From contig JACJYR010000001.1 of the NCBI GenBank assembly GCA_020636005.1, positions 2,242,001-2,306,000 of the forward strand: DNA of 64,000 bases, in the 5' to 3' direction. The notes below the pieces were generated by a model. That model worked only from the letters and a program-made list of their open reading frames with translations, was not told the DNA's origin and made no database searches. Both the position numbers and the translations under genes were made by a program. This stretch comes from Lewinellaceae bacterium (GTDB lineage Bacteria > Bacteroidota > Bacteroidia > Chitinophagales > Saprospiraceae). Below are positions 34,122 to 42,768 of the stretch, in pieces; position 1 is the first letter of the stretch, and each line of letters begins with the position of its first letter.

Positions 34122-35504
34122 ATGTCCATCCTCATCAAAAATGGCAGAATACTCACTGCCGACAGCGATTTCCATGGCGACCTTTTTATAAAAGGTGAAA
34201 CCATCCACTCGGTAGGTACCCAACTTGACGTACAGGCCGACCAAACAATCGACGCCTCGGGCATGGTCGTTTTCCCCGGCGGCATTGACCCGCACGTGCA
34301 TCTGGACATGCCTTTTATGGGCACATTTTCCAGCGACAACTACGAGACTGGTACCCTCGCCGCCCTGCACGGTGGCACTACGATGGTCATTGATTTCGTG
34401 CTGCAAACGCAGGGCAAATCGCTGTACCACGCCCTCGAATCCTGGCAGGGCCGCTCCAACGGAAACTGCTACGGCGACTACTCCTTCCACATGGCGGTGA
34501 CGGATTTTAACGAAAACACCAAAAAGGAAATCAGCCAAATGGTGGAGAAAGAGGGCATTACCTCTTTTAAAACCTTTATGGCCTACAAGGGGGCACTGAT
34601 GATTGACGATGGGCAAATGGTGGACCTCATGCAGGAAGTGAAACGGCAAGGCGGCATGGTGACCGTCCATGCTACGAACGGCGACATGATTGACAAGTTG
34701 ATCGCCAAGCACCGGGCCGAAGGGAAATTGTCGCCACTTTATCATTGGCTCTCGCAGCCTGAAATTACCGAAGCGGAAGCCTCCGGGCGTTTTGCAGACA
34801 TGGCTTTTTACACGGGAGTGCCTGCCTATATTGTCCACCTCACTTGCGAGGGGGCGCTGAACGCAGTGCGGGAGGCCACCTACCGCAACCAAAAGGTTTT
34901 TGTGGAAACCTGCATCCAGTACTTGCTGCTGGACGCCTCGCTGTACGAGCAAGACCCGGACGGTGCAAAATGGGTGATGAGCCCGCCGCTGCGCCAAAAG
35001 AAAGATCAAGAGGCGCTATGGGCCGGCCTGAACCAGGGGCTGATCCAAATCGTGGCCACCGACCACTGCCCCTTCAAATGGGAGCAAAAAATGATGGGCC
35101 GCACCGATTTTTCCAAAATCCCCAACGGCCATCCCGCCATCGAAAACCGCATGGAACTGCTCTGGTCGGAAGGCGTGGAAACCGGGAAAATCAGCGCCAA
35201 CAAATATGTGGAAGTGACCTCCACCAACCCCGCCAAGATTTTCGGCATGTACCCGAAGAAGGGCAGCCTTGCACCTGGGTCGGATGCCGATCTTGTGATT
35301 TTTGACCCGAACGAAAGGCATACCCTTTCAGCCGCCACCCACCACATGACCGTGGACTATTCCGCCTACGAGGGCTGGCAGGTGACCGGGAAATGCAAGA
35401 CCGTGCTGCTGCGGGGGAAGGTAGCGATTGACGACGGGGAGGTGAAAATAGGGAAAGGGTATGGCGAATTTGTGAAAAGGGGGAAAGTGGGAAAGGTAGT
35501 GTGA
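34122..35504 (+). CDS. hydA: Dihydropyrimidinase
   Basis: 460 residues. The metal-binding motif GGIDPHVHLDMPFMGT (His58, His60), the carboxylated lysine in FKTFMAYKG (Lys156), VHATNGD and VHLTCEGA identify a cyclic amidohydrolase of the dihydropyrimidinase/hydantoinase group. It opens dihydrouracil or dihydrothymine to the N-carbamoyl beta-amino acid. It is followed by a nitrilase-family ureidopropionase and by preT and preA on the same strand, so this is the second enzyme of reductive pyrimidine catabolism. Confidence 0.95.
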   Translation: MSILIKNGRILTADSDFHGDLFIKGETIHSVGTQLDVQADQTIDASGMVVFPGGIDPHVHLDMPFMGTFSSDNYETGTLAALHGGTTMVIDFVLQTQGKSLYHALESWQGRSNGNCYGDYSFHMAVTDFNENTKKEISQMVEKEGITSFKTFMAYKGALMIDDGQMVDLMQEVKRQGGMVTVHATNGDMIDKLIAKHRAEGKLSPLYHWLSQPEITEAEASGRFADMAFYTGVPAYIVHLTCEGALNAVREATYRNQKVFVETCIQYLLLDASLYEQDPDGAKWVMSPPLRQKKDQEALWAGLNQGLIQIVATDHCPFKWEQKMMGRTDFSKIPNGHPAIENRMELLWSEGVETGKISANKYVEVTSTNPAKIFGMYPKKGSLAPGSDADLVIFDPNERHTLSAATHHMTVDYSAYEGWQVTGKCKTVLLRGKVAIDDGEVKIGKGYGEFVKRGKVGKVV

Positions 35505-35534
35505 GAAAAAAATCGGGATGGAAAATATTGGCCA

Positions 35535-35798
35535 TTACACTTGGTGTTTGCGGACGGAAAAAACAGTTTTATCAATATGCAGAGGATCGTGAAAATCAAG
35601 CCCCCAAGCAACGCTAATAAGATAATAGGCTGCCCTCAACCGTTCAGCAGGGGTTTTCGCCAACCAATACGCCAATTGTTGGTCAGCTTCCTGAAAAGTT
35701 TGGATTTTGAATTTTGATCGGTCAAGTCGAGGATATTCCACTGAGTTTAATTTTATGTTCTTAAAGATATTATTACCCATTCGTTTCATCAACTTCAA
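35535..35798 (-). CDS. Small hypothetical protein, similar to partners of nucleotidyltransferase toxins
   Basis: 87 residues; start could be Met1 or Met4. The pattern FQEADQQLAYWLAKTPAERLRAA followed by a Trp-Gly and DKTVFSVRK at the end occurs in small proteins found beside AbiEii/MNT-type nucleotidyltransferases, where they are thought to be partner proteins. No nucleotidyltransferase gene is nearby, so it is an orphan here. It is antisense to its neighbours and lies between hydA and the ureidopropionase gene, interrupting the operon. Lower-GC codon use suggests a late arrival. Function is unknown. Confidence 0.7.
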   Translation of the reverse strand: MKLMKRMGNNIFKNIKLNSVEYPRLDRSKFKIQTFQEADQQLAYWLAKTPAERLRAAYYLISVAWGLDFHDPLHIDKTVFSVRKHQV

Positions 35799-35850
35799 AA
35801 AATCTGAAATGACTTGAAACTACTATCTTTATCAAAAAATTATCCAGCCC

Positions 35851-36717
35851 ATGCCCAGAAAAATAAAATCCGGTCTCATCCAAATGTCCCTCCCCATGAC
35901 GGAGGGCGAAGGCAGCATCGAAGAAATAAAGGATGCGATGCTGCAAAAGCACATCCCCTACATCGAAGCGGCTGGAAAGCAGGGGGTGCAAATCCTCTGC
36001 CTGCAGGAGATTTTCAACACGCCCTACTTCTGCCCCGGCCAGGATGCCAAATGGTACGGCTCTGCCGAAGCCATCCCCGGTCCTACCGTGGAGCGCATGG
36101 CAGCGTTTGCGAAAAAGTACCAAATGGTGATGATCGTCCCCATTTTTGAAAAAGAGCAGGCGGGCGTGTTGTACAATACTGCCGCTGTCATTGATGCGGA
36201 TGGCACTTATCTGGGCAAATACCGCAAAAACCACATCCCGCACACCTCCGGTTTTTGGGAAAAATTCTTTTTCAAGCCTGGGAATCTAGGCTACCCTGTT
36301 TTTGAAACACGCTATGCCAAAATAGGCGTCTATATCTGCTACGACCGCCACTTCCCCGACGGGGCGAGGATACTGGGACTGAACGGGGCGGAGATTGTCT
36401 ATAATCCCTCTGCCACTGTTGCAGGGCTGTCGCAGTACTTGTGGAAACTGGAACAGCCTGCCCATGCCGCAGCCAATGGCTACTTCATGGGTTGCATCAA
36501 CCGGGTCGGTACGGAGCGGCCCTGGAATCTCGGCCAATTTTATGGCACCTCTTATTTCGTGGATCCCCGTGGGCAGATCTTTGCGGAAGCATCGGAAGAC
36601 AAAGACGAACTACTTGTTGCAGAGTTTGACCTCGATATGATTGAGCAGGTACGCTCCACCTGGCAGTTTTTCAGGGATCGCCGGCCTGAGACGTATGGGA
36701 AGATTGTAGAACTTTAA
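35851..36717 (+). CDS. Beta-ureidopropionase-type carbon-nitrogen hydrolase
   Basis: 288 residues, nitrilase superfamily. The Glu-Lys-Cys triad is seen in LCLQEIFNTPYF (Glu), KYRKNHIP (Lys) and VYICYDRHFPDGAR (Cys). The Cys motif and GFWEKFFFKPGNLGYPVF match N-carbamoyl-beta-alanine amidohydrolases and N-carbamoylputrescine amidases. In this context, between dihydropyrimidinase and PreT/PreA, the ureidopropionase role is most likely: it releases ammonia and CO2 and gives beta-alanine. A 17-bp perfect hairpin begins 5 bp after its stop. Confidence 0.88.
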   Translation: MPRKIKSGLIQMSLPMTEGEGSIEEIKDAMLQKHIPYIEAAGKQGVQILCLQEIFNTPYFCPGQDAKWYGSAEAIPGPTVERMAAFAKKYQMVMIVPIFEKEQAGVLYNTAAVIDADGTYLGKYRKNHIPHTSGFWEKFFFKPGNLGYPVFETRYAKIGVYICYDRHFPDGARILGLNGAEIVYNPSATVAGLSQYLWKLEQPAHAAANGYFMGCINRVGTERPWNLGQFYGTSYFVDPRGQIFAEASEDKDELLVAEFDLDMIEQVRSTWQFFRDRRPETYGKIVEL

Positions 36718-36721
36718 TATC

Positions 36722-36772
36722 GCCGTTGGCCATTGGCTGTTGGCATTTTGCTAATAGCCAATGGCCAACGGC
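36722..36772. promoter_or_regulatory. 17-bp perfect hairpin just before preT
   Basis: GCCGTTGGCCATTGGCT (36722-36738) pairs perfectly with 36756-36772, with a 17-base loop. It lies between the ureidopropionase stop (36717) and the preT ATG (36786). It could end transcription, block processive decay or hide the preT start. An additional GCCAACAGCC follows and may pair alternatively with GGCTGTTGGC at the loop edge. Confidence 0.65.
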
Positions 36773-36785
36773 CAACAGCCAAAAA

Positions 36786-38114
36786 ATGCCCGAATTCTAC
36801 CCACCCACCACCGAAAAAGACATCGAACTCGCCTTCGGGCAGATCAAGCCTTACATGAACCCCACGATGGCGCATTACGAAAGTTCGAGATGCCTGTTCT
36901 GTTATGAGGCTCCTTGCGTAAAGGCTTGCCCAACCGGCATTGACATCCCGCTCTTCATCAGGCAGATAAATACGGGGAATGTGGACGGTGCCGCCAAGAC
37001 AATTTACAACTCAAATTATTTTGGCAACATCTGCGGGAAAGTCTGCCCAACCGAGGTGCTTTGCGAAGGGGCTTGCGTTTTTAACCATCAGGATGTAAAA
37101 CCGATAGAGATTGGCCGCTTACAGAGTTTTGCTACCCATCATGTCATTGAAACTGAGAAAAACCTCTTTCGACTGCCCCCCAACAACGGGAAAAAAGTAG
37201 CCATTATCGGTGCAGGACCAGCAGGGATTTCCTGTGCCTGCGAGCTAAGGCAGCTGGGCTTTGAGGTGGAAGTTTTCGAAGCAAAAAAACACCCAACCGG
37301 CCTGGCGATTTATGGCTGTGCGCCTTACAAGGTGACCAATGAAGATGTGCTGGATGAAATGGTGTGGTTGCAGGGGCAGTTTGGGTTTGAGGTTTTATAC
37401 AACCACAAAATAGAAACGGCAGAACAGATAAAAGGCCTGGAGGCCAGCTACGACGCCATTTTCCTCGGCATTGGTTTGGGTGAAACCCGTAGCCTGGACA
37501 TCCCCGGCCAGGATCTGGAAAACTGCGTTGGCGCCACGGAATTCATCGAGCAGGTGAAAATCAACCCCTTGAAAACAAGGGTCGGGAAAAAAGTGGTCGT
37601 TATCGGCGGTGGCAATACAGCGATGGATGCTGCTTCGGAGTCTGCCAGGTTGGGCGCTGAGGAAGTAGTGCTCGTGTACCGCCGGCCGAAGGAGAATATG
37701 GGCGCTTATGGGTTTGAATACGAGTTGGCCAAGTCAGCCGGGGTAAAAGGCATTTTCTGTGCCGTGCCTGTTGCAATTATTGGAAACGGGCAAGTTGAGG
37801 GTGCCCGTTTTATCAAAACAAAAACTGAAAACGGACGGGTGGCGATGGAAAAAGGCAGTGAATTTGACATTGCCTGCGACACCGTCATCCTGGCAACGGG
37901 CCAGGAAAAAATGACCGGTTTTCTCTCGCTCATCGAGGGTTTGGAATGGAACAAGGACGGAAGCATCAAGGTAAATGCGGAGACTTTTCAAACGACGAAC
38001 CCGAAATATTTCGCCGGCGGCGATGCGGTGAATGGCGGTGCGGAAGTGGTGAATGCGGCGGCGGAGGGGAAACAGGCCGCAAGGAGGATGGATGCTTTTT
38101 TGAACAAAGCCTGA
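36786..38114 (+). CDS. preT: PreT: NAD-dependent dihydropyrimidine dehydrogenase subunit, flavin/Fe-S
   Basis: 442 residues from the ATG at 36786 (MPEFYPPTTEKD). An in-frame TTG at 36726 would translate the hairpin and is rejected. The N-terminal Fe-S region has CLFCYEAPCVKACPTGIDI and GKVCPTEVLCEGACVF. The FAD loop IIGAGPAGISCACELRQLG (about 140) and NAD loop VVIGGGNTAMDAASE (about 285) follow, and GGDAVNGGAEVVNAAAEGK near the end. It transfers electrons between NADH and PreA, the catalytic subunit. With PreA it reduces uracil and thymine. The 230-bp gap to preA contains repeat copy D. Confidence 0.93.
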   Translation: MPEFYPPTTEKDIELAFGQIKPYMNPTMAHYESSRCLFCYEAPCVKACPTGIDIPLFIRQINTGNVDGAAKTIYNSNYFGNICGKVCPTEVLCEGACVFNHQDVKPIEIGRLQSFATHHVIETEKNLFRLPPNNGKKVAIIGAGPAGISCACELRQLGFEVEVFEAKKHPTGLAIYGCAPYKVTNEDVLDEMVWLQGQFGFEVLYNHKIETAEQIKGLEASYDAIFLGIGLGETRSLDIPGQDLENCVGATEFIEQVKINPLKTRVGKKVVVIGGGNTAMDAASESARLGAEEVVLVYRRPKENMGAYGFEYELAKSAGVKGIFCAVPVAIIGNGQVEGARFIKTKTENGRVAMEKGSEFDIACDTVILATGQEKMTGFLSLIEGLEWNKDGSIKVNAETFQTTNPKYFAGGDAVNGGAEVVNAAAEGKQAARRMDAFLNKA

Positions 38115-38131
38115 TTTCACATATCCCCTCT

Positions 38132-38247
38132 TTAAGGATCGAAGGAAAAATAATCCCGATTTCACATCGGGATTATTTTTAAAAAACCCTTCCAGTGCTG
38201 GGGTTTCAACATCAAAATAGGGAAGTTATTTTTTCATCGTTACTAAG
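38132..38247 (+). repeat. Dispersed two-hairpin repeat, copy D (inside preT-preA gap)
   Basis: Ends TTTAAGGATCGAAGGAAAAA and TTTTTTCATCGTTACTAAGG. The first hairpin has a 12-bp perfect stem (AATAATCCCGAT, loop TTCAC). The second is AAACCC...GGGTTT around CCAGTGCTGG. It separates two subunits of one enzyme and would work as a terminator or attenuator for preA. Confidence 0.88.
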
Positions 38248-38344
38248 GTGAAAACAAAGAAATGAGCCACGGAGAAGTATTGGCTTCAGAAAGGAAAACG
38301 ATAAAAGCGAAAATATTTAAACTCTTTTTACAATCAATCAAACC

Positions 38345-39667
38345 ATGCCCAACCTAGCCGCCAACCTCGCAGGAATCCGCTCCCCCAACCCCTTCTGGCT
38401 GGCCTCCGCCCCGCCCACCAATTCCGGCTACCAGGTGATGAAAGCCTTCGACGCTGGCTGGGGCGGAGCTGTCTGGAAAACGCTGGGCGTACCGGTCATC
38501 AATACCTCCAGCCGCTATGGGGCCATCCACTACCGCAGCAACCGAATGGTCGGTTTCAATAACATAGAGTTGATCACGGACAGGCCGCTGGCCGACAACC
38601 TGCGGGAAATAGAGGAAGTGAAAAAATACTTCCCCAACCATGCGGTCATCGCCTCGCTCATGGTGGAAACAAAAAAGGAGTGGCACCAAATCGTAAAGGA
38701 CGTGGAAAATGCCGGGGCTGATGGCGTTGAACTGAACTTTGGCTGCCCGCACGGCATGTGCGAGCGGGGCATGGGGTCGGCGGTCGGGCAGGAGCCTTCT
38801 GTTTTGGAGACCATCACCCGCTGGGTGAAAGAAGTGGCCACCGTGCCTGTCATAGTAAAACTTACGCCCAACATCACCGACATCACCGAGCCTGCGGCAG
38901 CGGCGGCACTGGGTGGCGCAGATGCGATTTCGCTGATAAATACCATTCAAAGCATTGTTGGCGTTGACCTTGACAATTTTGCGCCATACCCCATCGTGGA
39001 TGGGCAAAGCACCAATGGTGGATATTGCGGCCCCGCTGTAAAGCCCATTGCCCTTAATATGGTGAAAAATTGTGCGCAGCACCCAAAGGTGGGCATTCCC
39101 ATTTCCGGTATCGGTGGCATTGAAAACTGGCGGGACGCCGTTGAGCACCTACTGTTGGGCGCTACCAATGTGCAAGTCTGTACAGCGGTGATGCACTATG
39201 GCTTTGGGATTATCCGTGAAATGATAAGCGGGCTGGAAAATTACATGCAGGAAAAGGGTTTTGAAAAACTGGACGACTTCATCGGCAAGGCGCTGCCAAA
39301 TGTGAAAACCTGGGAAAACCTGAACCTGAAATACAAGGTCGTCGCTGAGATCAATGCTGAAAAGTGCATCGGCTGCCAGCTTTGTTATACTGCTTGCGAG
39401 GACGGGGCGCATCAAGCAATTTCATTGCCCGGCAACGGAAGTAGAATTCCAGCAATCATTGAAGAAAACTGTGTGGGCTGCAACCTTTGCTCCCTTGTTT
39501 GCCCAGTGGAGGAATGCATCACGATGGTGAGAAAAGACGACGGCAAAGAACATGAAACCTGGAAAGACTACATGGCAGCCGACAAAGCGCCGACCCAATT
39601 CAACGACGACCGGGCGGGCGGGAAGGGGCACTGGGTACCGGAGCCGGCAGCGGCGCTGAAGCAATAG
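38345..39667 (+). CDS. preA: PreA: catalytic subunit of NAD-dependent dihydropyrimidine dehydrogenase
   Basis: 440 residues. The N-terminal DHOD-like barrel has NPFWLASAPPTNSGYQV, VELNFGCPHGMCERGMGSAVGQ (active-site Cys loop), KLTPNITDITEPA and PISGIGGIENWRDA. The C-terminus has two 4Fe-4S motifs: CIGCQLCYTACEDGAHQA and CVGCNLCSLVCPVEECI. With PreT it catalyses reduction of uracil and thymine to dihydro forms. It is the first catabolic enzyme of the cluster but the last gene. The repeat copy upstream may force a separate promoter. Confidence 0.95.
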   Translation: MPNLAANLAGIRSPNPFWLASAPPTNSGYQVMKAFDAGWGGAVWKTLGVPVINTSSRYGAIHYRSNRMVGFNNIELITDRPLADNLREIEEVKKYFPNHAVIASLMVETKKEWHQIVKDVENAGADGVELNFGCPHGMCERGMGSAVGQEPSVLETITRWVKEVATVPVIVKLTPNITDITEPAAAAALGGADAISLINTIQSIVGVDLDNFAPYPIVDGQSTNGGYCGPAVKPIALNMVKNCAQHPKVGIPISGIGGIENWRDAVEHLLLGATNVQVCTAVMHYGFGIIREMISGLENYMQEKGFEKLDDFIGKALPNVKTWENLNLKYKVVAEINAEKCIGCQLCYTACEDGAHQAISLPGNGSRIPAIIEENCVGCNLCSLVCPVEECITMVRKDDGKEHETWKDYMAADKAPTQFNDDRAGGKGHWVPEPAAALKQ

Positions 39668-39737
39668 TTTGAGGTTGATTGAAAATCGTTTGAAAATCGT
39701 TGCGCAACAATCTCAAACCATTTTCAAACAAAGTCCT

Positions 39738-41294
39738 TCATCCCGCCCAACCTTCCCTGTCCAGGCTCCGGTATTGAATCGCTTCGGCAATGTGTTCAAT
39801 CTTGATATCCTTACTGGCAGCGAGGTCGGCACTGGTGCGGGCCACTTTTAGGATGCGGTCGTAGGCACGGGCAGAAAGTTTCTGTACCTCCATTGCTTTT
39901 TTCAACAGGGCCGTACCAGCCGGATTGAGTTGGCAAACTTCCCGCACCAGGCGGCTCGGCATTTGGGCATTGCAAAAAACGCCCTTGAAATCTTTGAAGC
40001 GTTCTTCCTGAATTTCTCTCGCCTTGATCACGCCTTCCACAATTTCCTTGCTGCTGCGGGTAGTCACCTCGTATTTTGACAGTTCCTCGTAAGAGACGGG
40101 CGTCACTTCCACATGCAGGTCAATGCGGTCGAGCAGGGGGCCGGAGATTTTGCTCAAATAGCGTTTTACCACAGCCGGGCCGCAGACACATTCTTTGGTA
40201 GGGTGGTTGTAATAACCACACGGGCAGGGGTTCATGGAGGCGACGAGCATAAAATTGGCCGGATAGTCAATCGTGACTTTTGCCCTCGAAATGGTCACCC
40301 GGCGCTCCTCCATAGGTTGGCGCATCACTTCCAGCACGGAGCGTTTGAACTCCGGCAGTTCATCCAGAAACAACACCCCGTTGTGCGCCAGGGAAATCTC
40401 GCCCGGCATTGGAATGGAGCCACCACCAACCAAAGCCACATCGCTGATGGTATGGTGTGGCGACCGAAACGGCCTGTTTGAAATAAGGGATGCTTCCGGC
40501 GGAAGTATGCCGGCGACAGAGTGGATCTTGGTCGTTTCCAACGCTTCGAACAAAGATAACTGCGGCAAAATGGTGGGCATCCGTCGGGCGAGCATGGTTT
40601 TTCCAGCACCTGGCGGGCCTATCAGAATAGCGTTGTGCCCACCGGAGGCAGCTATTTCAAGTGCCCGTTTTACGTTTTCCTGGCCTTTTACATCTGAAAA
40701 ATCGACGGAAAAAATTTCCTGGTTGGCGGCGAATTCCTCCCGGGTGTCCACCTTCGTTGGTTCGATTTGAATCCGGCCATTCAAAAAATCCACAGCTTCC
40801 AGCAGGTTGTTCACACCGTACACTTCTATGTTGTTGACGATGGCGGCTTCCCTGGCATTTTGCTTGGGCAAAATAATGCCCTTGAACTTCTCTGCCCTTG
40901 CCTGAATGGCAATGGGCAAAGCCCCCTTGATGGGGCGCAGGCTCCCATCAAGCGAAAGCTCGCCCATCAGGACGTATTTGTCCAAATCCACGTTCGTAAT
41001 CTGTTCAGTAGCAGCGAGGATGCCAACGGCGATGGGCAAATCGTAGGAAGAGCCTTCTTTTCGGATGTCGGCCGGGGCAAGGTTGACCACCAGTTTCAGC
41101 CGCATCATCTGGTATTTGATGGACTTGATGGCGGTCTCAATGCGCTGAAAACCTTCTTTCACCACGCTGTCGGGGAGGCCTACCAAAAAATACCAAGGCC
41201 CGCTCGGAGGCGGCTGTCCTCCTGCATTAACTTCTACGGTGATGGTTTGGGCGTCAACGCCATGTACGGCTGAGGCAAAGGTTTTTACGAGCAT
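39738..41294 (-). CDS. YifB/ComM-family Mg-chelatase-like AAA ATPase
   Basis: 518 residues. The N-terminal Lon-protease-like S16 domain runs about 20-165 (VEVNAGGQPPPSGPWYFLVGLPDSVV). The AAA domain has Walker A IGPPGAGKTMLARRMP (about 218) and GVLFLDELPEF (Walker B), followed by the C-terminal Mg-chelatase domain. The homologue ComM is a helicase for branch migration during natural transformation. The protein is usual single-copy Bacteroidota core, and I infer a role in recombination during DNA uptake. It is convergent with preA. Confidence 0.9.
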   Translation of the reverse strand: MLVKTFASAVHGVDAQTITVEVNAGGQPPPSGPWYFLVGLPDSVVKEGFQRIETAIKSIKYQMMRLKLVVNLAPADIRKEGSSYDLPIAVGILAATEQITNVDLDKYVLMGELSLDGSLRPIKGALPIAIQARAEKFKGIILPKQNAREAAIVNNIEVYGVNNLLEAVDFLNGRIQIEPTKVDTREEFAANQEIFSVDFSDVKGQENVKRALEIAASGGHNAILIGPPGAGKTMLARRMPTILPQLSLFEALETTKIHSVAGILPPEASLISNRPFRSPHHTISDVALVGGGSIPMPGEISLAHNGVLFLDELPEFKRSVLEVMRQPMEERRVTISRAKVTIDYPANFMLVASMNPCPCGYYNHPTKECVCGPAVVKRYLSKISGPLLDRIDLHVEVTPVSYEELSKYEVTTRSSKEIVEGVIKAREIQEERFKDFKGVFCNAQMPSRLVREVCQLNPAGTALLKKAMEVQKLSARAYDRILKVARTSADLAASKDIKIEHIAEAIQYRSLDREGWAG

Positions 41295-41400
41295 AGGGTC
41301 TTCTCAGTTATGTTTTTTTTGATAGTCTGTCCAACAGGGTTTTTAGTGGGGGAAATTTAAGGCTATTATTCAAAAATGGAACAAGAAACACCAAAGGATT

Positions 41401-42081
41401 TTACCCAAACAGTGTCGGCGGTTCGGGTACTTCGAGTTGGAGATCTGGTGAATTGTTCACCACCGAATTTACCTGCTCCGATACCCGGTACATCGTCAGC
41501 AACCCTTCTGGCGGTGTTTGTAAAATATGGAGTGCATCGTCCAGCTCATCCGCTTCCAGCCATTGTTTTTGCAGGTCCGCATTGGGCAGTATAACTGGCA
41601 TCCGGTTGTGTATGGCAGCCACGTCAGCATTGGCATCGGTGGTGATGATGGAAAAAGTCTTTAGCCCATAATCGCCGTCGAACCACACGTCCCAGACCCC
41701 GGCGAAGAGCATCAAGTCGCCGTTTGTTAAAAAAATGCGGTAGGGTATTTTTTTTACGCCTTCCCGCCGCCACTCGTAAAAACTATCTGCCGGCACCAGG
41801 CACCGCCGTTTCCGCACGGGAATCCGGAAAGAGGATTTAGTCTCGATGCCCTCCCTCCTTGCGTTGATCAGCCGGCCCGTGTTCTTTCCGTCGTTGGACC
41901 AATGCGGCACGAGGCCCCAGACCACATATTGCAGGCGCTCCGGCTGGTCGTTGGTGATGATATAGGCGTGTTGGGTGGGAGCGATATTGTAGCTGATCCG
42001 CAACGTTTCGGTAGCTTCCACAAAAGGCAGTTGCTGTTGTAGTTTTTCTTTGGAGGTGGCCAGTGAAAAGCGTCCGCACAT
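41401..42081 (-). CDS. SOS response-associated peptidase (SRAP/HMCES/YedK)
   Basis: 226 residues. Cys2 (MCGRFSLA) is the nucleophile that crosslinks to abasic sites; YNIAPTQ supplies Asn, ADSFYEW supplies Glu and AIHNRMPVIL supplies His. The set is complete, so the enzyme should be active: it covalently shields abasic sites in single-stranded DNA at replication forks and self-reverses. The stop is 20 bp after a stretch of low complexity, and its upstream region is the DnaA-box-rich intergenic DNA. Proximity to a candidate origin may be accidental. Confidence 0.93.
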   Translation of the reverse strand: MCGRFSLATSKEKLQQQLPFVEATETLRISYNIAPTQHAYIITNDQPERLQYVVWGLVPHWSNDGKNTGRLINARREGIETKSSFRIPVRKRRCLVPADSFYEWRREGVKKIPYRIFLTNGDLMLFAGVWDVWFDGDYGLKTFSIITTDANADVAAIHNRMPVILPNADLQKQWLEADELDDALHILQTPPEGLLTMYRVSEQVNSVVNNSPDLQLEVPEPPTLFG

Positions 42082-42768
42082 AGTAGTTGGTTGTTCGCTG
42101 GTTGTTTTTGGGTGTTGAAACGTCCTGTTGCGGGGGTAAAAAAGTTATCCACGCCGTCGCCCTATTGCTCCACACCATTCCACAACAAAGGGTGCTTGTT
42201 CCACAACAAAAATAGAGGGGCAAAAACAAATCGTTGGGGCAAGCTCAAAACCGTTTTCAACACCCCGAAAAAGGAATTTTCATAAAGGTATTAAAATGAA
42301 TGGTTTACCAAAACCGGCTTTCCACAGAAATTGTGGGGAACGCTGTGAAGACAGGGGCAAGTTGCCCACATCCATCAAGATCATACGATTACCTTAAAGT
42401 TTTTTGGGTACACATCAATGCTCTTTTGTGTGGAACCGGCTTATATTTTTAACAGTGTGCCGATGGTTGTTACTTTCCACATGGCTGTTTTTTATCACCG
42501 GGAAAACTTACACACGCTATGTGAAGAAGTTTACAACCTCTTGATATTGGCTTTACAATGGCGTGGAAGAGGTGTGGATAAACAGGCGGGAAATCTTGGT
42601 ATCCAAAAAGTGAAAAAAAAGGAGCGGTATTTCTCCACTTCCCAACACCCCTAATAATAGTAAGGGAAAATAATTTTTTAAAAAGATATCTATCAATACT
42701 ATAGAACTGACTTTCCTGTGAACATTGCTGAAACAAAACAATTTAGTTTTACCAAAAAAAATCGGCAC
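42082..42768. other. Intergenic region with DnaA-box-like 9-mers (candidate oriC, left part)
   Basis: 687 bp without a supportable gene. It contains a perfect DnaA box TGTGGATAA (42573-42581), a one-mismatch box TTATCCACG (42145-42153), and weaker ones: CTTTCCACA (42318 and 42473), TGTGGGGAA (42332), TTGCCCACA (42362). Two of these (42318 and 42332) form an inverted pair. The final part, 42656-42715, is very AT-rich like an unwinding element. The short frame at 42418 is probably not coding. An alternative GTG start of ctaA at 42718 lies here. Confidence 0.55.

Noticed and set aside
36726..36785. Longer start of PreT (TTG)
   Set aside because: It translates a 17-bp perfect hairpin and adds residues not seen in the family. 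ATG at 36786 is preferred.
42418..42654. 78-codon ORF in the ctaA upstream region
   Set aside because: It overlaps the DnaA-box-like sequences and has no coding character. The boxes explain the sequence better.
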